Positions 44,395 to 50,316 of a DNA stretch of 50,316 bases are shown here, piece after piece. This DNA is from Thermomucor indicae-seudaticae. Taxonomy: Eukaryota; Mucoromycota; Mucoromycetes; Mucorales; Lichtheimiaceae. Position 1 is the stretch's first letter; each line of letters opens with the position of its first letter. The stretch covers positions 1-50,316 of the forward strand of contig JSYX01000228.1 of the NCBI GenBank assembly GCA_000787465.1. The letters run 5' to 3'. Position numbers and translations under genes: made by a program. Under the pieces are notes generated by a model. It ran no database searches, was not told the DNA's origin, and worked only from the letters and a program-made list of their open reading frames with translations.

Positions 44395-45349
44395 CTAAGA
44401 CTTGTCTTTGGCATATAATTCTGCTATCCCTTCCAGCAATTTGTACAGTTCATACTTTGGAAGACCCACCTAGTGTGACGAAAACATGGATCCAGCGTCA
44501 AAAAAAAACGCTCGCTCATTCTATACTTTAATATCACGGAAACTTACGACGTTCCAATAGTCGCCGCTGATACTCTTCACGAAAACACCTCCATATCCTT
44601 GGATTCCGTATGCGCCGGCCTTATCAAGCGGTTCACCCGTTTCAATGTCTTTTTTCACAGGGATTGGTGAGCACAATATTTGTAATAAAACCTTCTGGAC
44701 AGTACGAGTTATTTACATGCGTTAATTGTCTCGTCACTCAGTTCGCAGAATTTGATCTTGGTATAGCCAGTGCAGGTTCGCTCATGCGGTTCTTCGCGAC
44801 CGTGTTTGAACAGGACACAGACTGCTGTCATGACCTCATGCGTGCTCCCGCTGAGACACTTCAGATGCATATAGGCAAGCTCTTTGTTACGAGGCTTTTC
44901 AAGAACCGTTTGACCTTGCACAACAATCGTGTCCACACCAATGACAATATCTGGATCCGGCAAGGATGGGTCTTTCTGTAATACGTATAGGCTGTCAATG
45001 GCCGATTATTTTTTCCACGGGCGGCGACAGCTTACCTTGCAACGTTCATATACTTCCTTTGCTTTCCATTCCGCATTGTCTTGGGCGAATTGAACAGGAA
45101 CAGAATAGACACCTGGGTCATTGCAATCATCGACCAAAGTAGGGACTACTTGAAAATTGATACCCTGTGTCAATAGTTTCTCTCTTTTAGAGGCTTGAAG
45201 TATTGATCTGATCGGCTATGATCTTGCATTTCGCAGACAAAACTGTAAGGTACCATTTGAGTCAGGATTTCGCGTCTTCGCGGTGACGCTGAGGCAAGCA
45301 CGATGGTCTTGTCCTCGAGCGGGCGCAGCGATGGCAATTTGAACGACAT
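44395..45349 (-). CDS. Maf-family nucleoside triphosphate pyrophosphatase
   Basis: Exons (minus): 45254-45349, 45036-45164, 44717-44975, 44548-44648, 44395-44469; 219 aa, a normal Maf length. Signature motifs in order: [12 protein letters not shown] at the N-terminus (phosphate-binding loop), VIGVDTIVV with the metal-binding Asp, [18 protein letters not shown], then [26 protein letters not shown] and a short C-terminal helix. Maf proteins (relatives of human ASMTL's N-terminal domain) hydrolyse dTTP, UTP and modified nucleotides to monophosphates and pyrophosphate, acting as house-cleaning enzymes. All splice sites are GT-AG and the phases agree. The gene lies between two Gag-like genes on the opposite strand. 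Confidence 0.94.
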
Positions 45350-45796
45350 TATTCACTCCAGAACAGCTTGCTTTTTCAGAGACAAGCAGCTGCAGAACTC
45401 AGCCTTGGCTTGAGCTTATCAATGGTATTTGATGAGCCATCCAATCTTCGCAACTCTTACTGCTAGCAGAGCTTTATAGGAAGCCAAGCGCTGGTTTATC
45501 ACCGTTCAGCAGTAGCAGTAGGACAGTTTGCTTAAAGAGTGATTATCTACTTGCATCTGTTTTAGCAAAGCTGAAAAGGGAGAGCATGAAGCTTGACAAC
45601 AGATTATCTCGGTGGTTTCAAACATTTTCTGTGGCCATTTCTTATGATCAATCTTGGACAGGATAAGTACGGTATGCGTGACAAGATCAAGGGACAGACA
45701 CCATTATTTTGACGACAACTTTAAGAAGACGGGGTACTCACATGATCAGTTCACAAGAGCTGAAAACAATGAATACAATTTTCTTTAAGTACCCTC
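45350..45796. other. Gap between Maf and Gag-like copy 2
   Basis: About 450 bp, the shared start region of the divergent Maf gene and Gag-like copy 2. No element identified. Confidence 0.4.
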
Positions 45797-46505
45797 ATGA
45801 AATCCTCTTCTGTTTCCCATCGGTTAAGCATGGACCTTTTCATTCAGGACGGACGTTATCCTGGTGTCCGCCGCCACTGTATACGGGAGGAATGGAGGAT
45901 TTCAACCAGCAGTGAACTCACCGTCATATTTGATTTCAAGAATTTTGTCAAAGACAAGGCGGAGGTATTTGCAGAGTTGTGTCGCTACTACGGAAGGGAC
46001 AAGGTCCTCACAGCAAGATTAGTCGAAGAACCTACGATACCGGCAGCAAGGATCGTTGTCGAAGTTCTGTTCGCGACACGCGAACTTTGCCAAGACGCGG
46101 TCGATAAGGGGATGGCCACTTTAGCGAATGACGTGATTTCTGCTGCATACTCATTGCCTCCCAAAGACAGTTCCAAATGGCCTGACAGGATATTGACTTT
46201 TCGCAATCTTCCGCTTCTATCACCCGACAAAGCTGTAGAAGATATTGAAGAGCGATTTTGCATAGTCGCGCCGCCCGGCTGTTATTTCAATTACATAAAC
46301 CCCGTTAGAGATGTTTTACTTCAGTGCGACCCGAAGACTGGAATTTACGAGGGCGTGGCGACGGTCATCTTTGCAGAATATCCCGGGGAAAAGAGAAATT
46401 TCAGTTGGGGAGAATATCCAATGTAGCCCTTCACGTTTACTCTACTGTTACTGTCGTCAGTGCAAAGTCATCAACGATCATCTCACGGATCAATGTGAAA
46501 GTTGA
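45797..46505 (+). pseudogene. Gag/ORF1-like zinc-knuckle protein, copy 2, frameshifted
   Basis: A paralogue of 43123-43843: same order of segments (ELTVIFDFKNFVKDKAEV, ARIVVEVLFATRELCQDAV, DVLLQCDPKTGIYEGVATV) with roughly one third identity. The main frame (45797-46426) ends at a stop just before the knuckle. The knuckle itself, YCRQCKVINDHLTDQC, continues in another frame to 46505. The change falls near a GGGG run at about 46,407-46,410. Either this copy is dead, or it ends early and lacks the knuckle, or the base count at the G-run is wrong. The remaining sequence is well kept. Confidence 0.65.
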
Positions 46506-47402
46506 AGTCAATCAATGTTTAGAGCACTTCAAAACAGTTAATTAAATCAAACTGATCATCGGACATCTTCGTGTTTGCTTTGACGTGTTGCCGAAATCAT
46601 TGTCATGGTACACAGGGGATACGATTTACCCGTTTGATTATCCGGTGCTGTAAGCGTTATTCCACGCAATTGTCAGGGAGCTGCTGAAATAACGTTCGTA
46701 AAACACGATTCTCAAACTTGCGCATATCACGGACTCCATGTAAGACGTTGCCCACGATTTATCTGACGAATATGGCAGATTTCTGACAGGAAATCACCCC
46801 AAAACCACCAGCAGCCACAGTAGCTCATCGACTCGCGTCTTTATATGCGTTCAATGTAGCCGGTTTCGTCCAGACGTCTACATAGACAGCCCAAGAAACC
46901 GGAAGCGAAGCGCTTCACCGTTACATTCCCTGCGATGTGACCTGCTCAGCGAATACTACAAGAATGTCTACTTCTTGAAATGAGTCTTTGTCTTAATATA
47001 TCTTCTTGAGATAGTGTCATGATGCCGCCCCTAATTCCACGTGTGTTGAACATTAATTGCTCGAGTAGCTTATGCTTGCTTGCCCTGATTAGAGCGGGAC
47101 ATTCCACGCCAATAGATGGCTCGTTTGCTTTTCGTTTCTTCCAAGGTCGCGTATCAAACTGAAGAAAATTCGAACCATGTTAATGGAAACGTAGAAAAGG
47201 CGATGCATATTTTCTTCGCGGAACACGCGTGAATTTCGCCAGAGATTCGATGAAGTGCACGGCTTTGAAGAACGAGGTTTCGTCAATAGACTGCAGTCTC
47301 ACAAGCAACGTCACTTGGATTTCATTTAATGTCCGTCAAGGTGCTTGGTGTACTTTGTTTTTTGCAAATAACGAGAAGCTCACCTCCCCACTCTTAAAAA
47401 CC
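46506..47402. other. Gap before NDUFA1
   Basis: About 900 bp. Short frames such as 47089-47286 (minus) show no family motif. The right end contains the NDUFA1 promoter. Nothing else is supported. Confidence 0.4.
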
Positions 47403-47833
47403 ATGGTAAATGGCAGCAGTTTCTTTTTAGGAAAAAGAAGAGAGAAGTCGTAACTCTCTACTCTCTTACGGTTTTAGCCCGTCCCGTTTGAAGCACTCAT
47501 TCCTTTCGGCATTATGACCGGCATGTTCGTGGTTACCGCCACGGGTTTAAACATTACCAGATATTACTCGAACGACAGAAAGGTACTTGACGAGTGTTCG
47601 ACTGGGCCTTGGACCCGGCACGCTGACGAGCTGAATGCGTAGCCTACTCGGTACCACCTCGATACTTGGGAGAAACAAATGATGGAACGCGACAGACGTC
47701 TGACGGGATCAGTGCGTGGTCAATCGGTATGTTGTTGGTTTGCAATGTCGCGGCGTACACGACTCATGCCGATATATCTTGGTTATTATAGGCCGAACCC
47801 ATCGCACCACCAGAGTTTGCTACTAATAGGTAA
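47403..47833 (+). CDS. NDUFA1: Mitochondrial complex I subunit NDUFA1 (MWFE)
   Basis: Exons: 47403-47405, 47478-47582, 47643-47726, 47792-47833; 77 aa. The first coding exon is only the ATG (ACCATG|GTAAAT), after which an intron intervenes. One N-terminal membrane helix (FEALIPFGIMTGMFVVTATG) anchors the protein, followed by a polar tail with the family hallmark TWEKQMMERDRRLTGS. NDUFA1 is a small supernumerary subunit in the membrane arm of NADH:ubiquinone oxidoreductase, needed for complex I assembly. The gene is too short and broken to show as a single frame. A final alternative splice at AATAG|GTAAAC would change only the last residues. Confidence 0.88.
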
Positions 47834-48194
47834 ACTTGTTATTTTTATCATTGTCCAAGTAAAATCGCATATTCATTTTTCTGTCGTAATATAGTGTTTG
47901 GTACTTGGAAAAACCAAGACTGCAGTAGAATGGTCATCCATGTTTTTATTAACAAACGAAAAGAGGAAAAAACGGGCAGAATACACCAATTTCTAGACAA
48001 CAAATATCGAAAACTTCAGCAAAATTTGCACAGTCTGCCCTGACCTGCAGCAAAGAAAGAGAAAAGGTGTGCGAAAAGGGGAAATCAAAGATGGTATAGA
48101 CAGCCGGGATGGCTATGGAATAGGGATACTTGTCCGAAATGACAGTAGGGAAATGAAGCTGGGATGAGTGGCGAGAATAGTGAGGGTGGCAAAA
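47834..48194. other. Convergent 3' gap between NDUFA1 and the F-box/WD40 gene
   Basis: 361 bp holding both 3' UTRs. Nothing else recognised. Confidence 0.5.
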
Positions 48195-49885
48195 TTAGTT
48201 GAATATGTCAAAATTGTGGAGTTCTATGGCAGTTTGGATACCATCAGGCGACTGCTTTCGTTGCATTATTACAATTGCCTTGGTATCATCGAACTGTAGC
48301 TTCCATACGGTTTTGGCTGGCAACGTAAATGATCGAACCAAAGTCCCGGTCTCCAGATCCCAGAGTTTGACACGTCCGTCGCTTCCACCGCTGAGAATAC
48401 GTCGTTCATCAAACTGTAAACATGTCACCGAGTTATCGTGGGCGGATATACGATGCTTGCATTCGTAATTATCGAGATCCCATACGCGAAGACAACCGTC
48501 TGATCCGCCACTTACTAGAATGGATGGATCAGAGGGCAGAAGCTGTAAATGTCCAACGAGCGACGTGTGTCCATAAAGGGTAGACAGACATTCTCCTGAA
48601 GTTGCTGACCAAACCCGGATATTAGAATCGAGCGATCCTGTCACGACACGTGCCCCATCAAACGCCACAGCATATATTTGGGAATGATGTCCAGTAAAGA
48701 TGTGCAGGCATTCACCAGTCTCGAGATCCCATAGACGGGCGGTGCTGTCGTAAGAGCCCGACGCCACTTGGTTCCCGTGGATATCGATGCACCGTACACT
48801 GGCTTGATGGCCTAAGCATAAATGGCGTAGAGTACCTTGTTCGATATCCCAGATGCGTAAAGTTGTGTCGCGTGAACCGGTCACTGCTAACTTGGCGTCG
48901 CGCATTTTTAAGCATCGAATGGTTGATGAATGACCTCGTAACACGTGACGCAATCGTCCCGTCGAAAGTTCCCAAACACGAGCTTCCCTGTACGCAACGT
49001 AGTTCCATGAGTAAAGGCCACCTTTTGTTATGATTTGTTCTGCTCTTACCTATCACATCCGCCAGATACGAGCACATATTCATCGTCGCTTACTTTTACA
49101 AACTGCAATGCCCAAACGCCGCCCTCATGTCCCAACAAGGTACGGATGTGATTGCCTGTATTGCTATCGAAAACCTCGATGCGGTGATTGTCACAACCGA
49201 CAACGATGAAAGGATCTTGCACTTGCAAGCTGGTAACTAATGCTGTGCCTATATTGTTCCGGCACGATGTTACTTTGCCGCCCTGTCTCCATGCCCTGTC
49301 GATACTGTATCTGCACCTATAGTACTCTTTGTAAGAGCGTATATGGGGTGTCTTTGGCAATGCTAATGATATAGAGGATGACTTTGGTCGTCTGTGTCGG
49401 TGGTAGTGCTTCATGCAGAGATTCTTCCATGTTGATTCGTCTTTCAATAAAGTGTTCCAGAATGTTGATACTCGAGATGCCCGAGCCAGTGTGCGAGGGT
49501 CATCAATAAATGACAAGACATGAAGTGACAATTCGACTGGGAGCTGCTTCAAAAAGTCAATCTTCAATCTCGGAGCAATCAGAGTATGGACAAAGGCAAG
49601 GAGTTGATTGTCACAGCAACTGAGTACTTCGGACAAGAATTCACGCTTTTGCTGCTCGTTCAGTTGCATAAAGATGGTCTTGGCTTTGGCAATGTAGTCG
49701 AGACGACTTTTGTCAAGCCCGCAAGATGTCGGCGGATGGTTCCCCATGGAAAGATCTACATACGATGAACGGAACCGTGGAGACGGTCGACAAGAGGTTT
49801 CGCTGACTGTGCTGCTGCTACTACTAGTACTGCTGGTTGGTGGGGTTGCAGGTGGGGAGAGTTCCTCTGGTAGGCACAAGTCCAT
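48195..49885 (-). CDS. F-box/WD40 protein, CDC4/FBXW7-like
   Basis: Two exons (minus): 49050-49885 and 48195-48987; 542 aa. The N-terminus is Ser/Thr-rich. A helical dimerisation-like segment (ALNEQQ-type, LNEQQKREFLSEVLSC) precedes the F-box (~110-155: DFLKQLPVELSLHVLSFID), which would bind Skp1. A linker with WKNLCMKHYHRH is followed by about seven to eight WD40 blades (for example VTGSRDTTLRIWDIEQG, VASGSYDSTARLWDLETG, LSGGSDGRVKLWDLETG), with Arg residues at blade positions that bind phosphodegrons in CDC4/FBXW7. It should act as the substrate receptor of an SCF ubiquitin ligase for phosphorylated cell-cycle proteins. Orthology to CDC4 rather than MET30 is likely but not proven. Confidence 0.88.
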
Positions 49886-50316
49886 GGAAGAGAAAGAGTA
49901 TCAGGGGTTGGAAAAAACAAAGACGGTTGGATCAAAAATGCGATATTGATTGGAGCCAAACAGGCAAGGGATGACTTGCAGGACTTTTTTCCCTGCTTGC
50001 AAAGTAACTCTGTCTGGGTGAGCATCTCTGGCATATGGCTTGTACATTTCAGGCAATCCGTCAACATTCAGCACAAGGACGATTATTTCTACCACCGTCT
50101 AAAAACTGAACGTTCAAGGAATGACCCATGTCTGCCCGAAATGTACATACATCATTTGGCTCATAATACCCACTAAACCAAAATGAATACGAATAATAAT
50201 TACCGGATTTTTCCTTGGAATTTACGCTATTTGAACCTTTTTTTTTTCGCCGCGATCGAAAAGCCTTTTGCGCACTAGTCTCAATGTTTATACTTTGCAC
50301 AGAGAGTGGACTCTTT
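49886..50316. other. Right edge, upstream region of the F-box/WD40 gene
   Basis: Minus-strand frames (49901-50095, 50061-50300) look partly coding but have no ATG in a convincing place and no recognised domain. They may be 5' UTR or an exon of a gene continuing beyond the window. Confidence 0.3.

Noticed and set aside
1..50316. tRNA or rRNA genes, CRISPR arrays
   Set aside because: No tRNA B-box with a foldable partner, no rRNA-like sequence and no regularly spaced repeats were seen.

Overview
This is nuclear DNA of a compact, intron-rich eukaryote, most likely an early-diverging fungus of the Mucoromycota. Almost every gene resolves into many exons separated by 35-90 nt introns with GT..AG (some GC..AG) ends. 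The genes are typical eukaryotic ones: prefoldin 4, a DDHD phospholipase, a VPS9 protein, a CHORD-CS protein, a DnaJ-X protein, GIT1-like permeases, a PARP, Maf, NDUFA1 and an F-box/WD40 protein. Exon models were built by hand from splice-site consensus, reading frame and family motifs. There was no transcript or database support.

Layout. 1.2-5.5 kb: a putative mobile-element gene in which an XPG/FEN1-type flap nuclease is joined by canonical introns to a Fanzor (eukaryotic TnpB-like, RuvC-type) nuclease. 6.2-6.7 kb: prefoldin 4 (-). 7.6-11.8 kb: a DDHD phospholipase and a wax-synthase-like MBOAT, head to tail (+). 11.9-14.8 kb: a VARP/Vrl1-like VPS9 protein (-). 15.1-16.0 kb: a rotted, internally deleted second Fanzor copy (-). 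16.5-17.8 kb: CHORD-CS co-chaperone (+). 18.1-19.4 kb: ankyrin protein (-). 19.7-21.1 kb: DnaJ-X protein (-). 21.4-23.4 kb: decayed sequence containing a PD-(D/E)XK-like relic. 23.5-24.9 kb: a gene of unknown function (-). 25.0-30.2 kb: a tandem duplication of a GIT1-like permease that carried along its promoter and the 5' end of the neighbouring gene. 31.7-42.2 kb: a 26-exon gene for a ~2,950-residue PARP. 43.1-46.5 kb: two related Gag/ORF1-like zinc-knuckle genes flanking a Maf pyrophosphatase. 47.4-47.8 kb: NDUFA1. 48.2-49.9 kb: CDC4/FBXW7-like protein.

Two loci stand out. The first is the XPG-Fanzor fusion: all seven XPG acidic residues and the RuvC D-E-D set (with the rearranged glutamate typical of Fanzors) are present, so two complete nuclease sites may sit in one ~1,270-residue protein. 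The only unresolved break is a one-base frame change at an A-run, and the decayed second copy shows it at the same place. The second is the giant PARP, which reads chromodomain, about 20 ankyrin repeats, WGR, PARP regulatory and catalytic domains, then a CHFR-like cysteine-rich segment with a PBZ finger. It therefore combines a chromatin reader, a poly(ADP-ribose) writer and a poly(ADP-ribose) reader.

The remaining genes are ordinary housekeeping functions with no operon logic. The common themes are neighbouring lipid/phosphodiester genes (DDHD, MBOAT, two permeases) and a scatter of mobile-element remains (Fanzor x2, PD-(D/E)XK relic, Gag-like x2).
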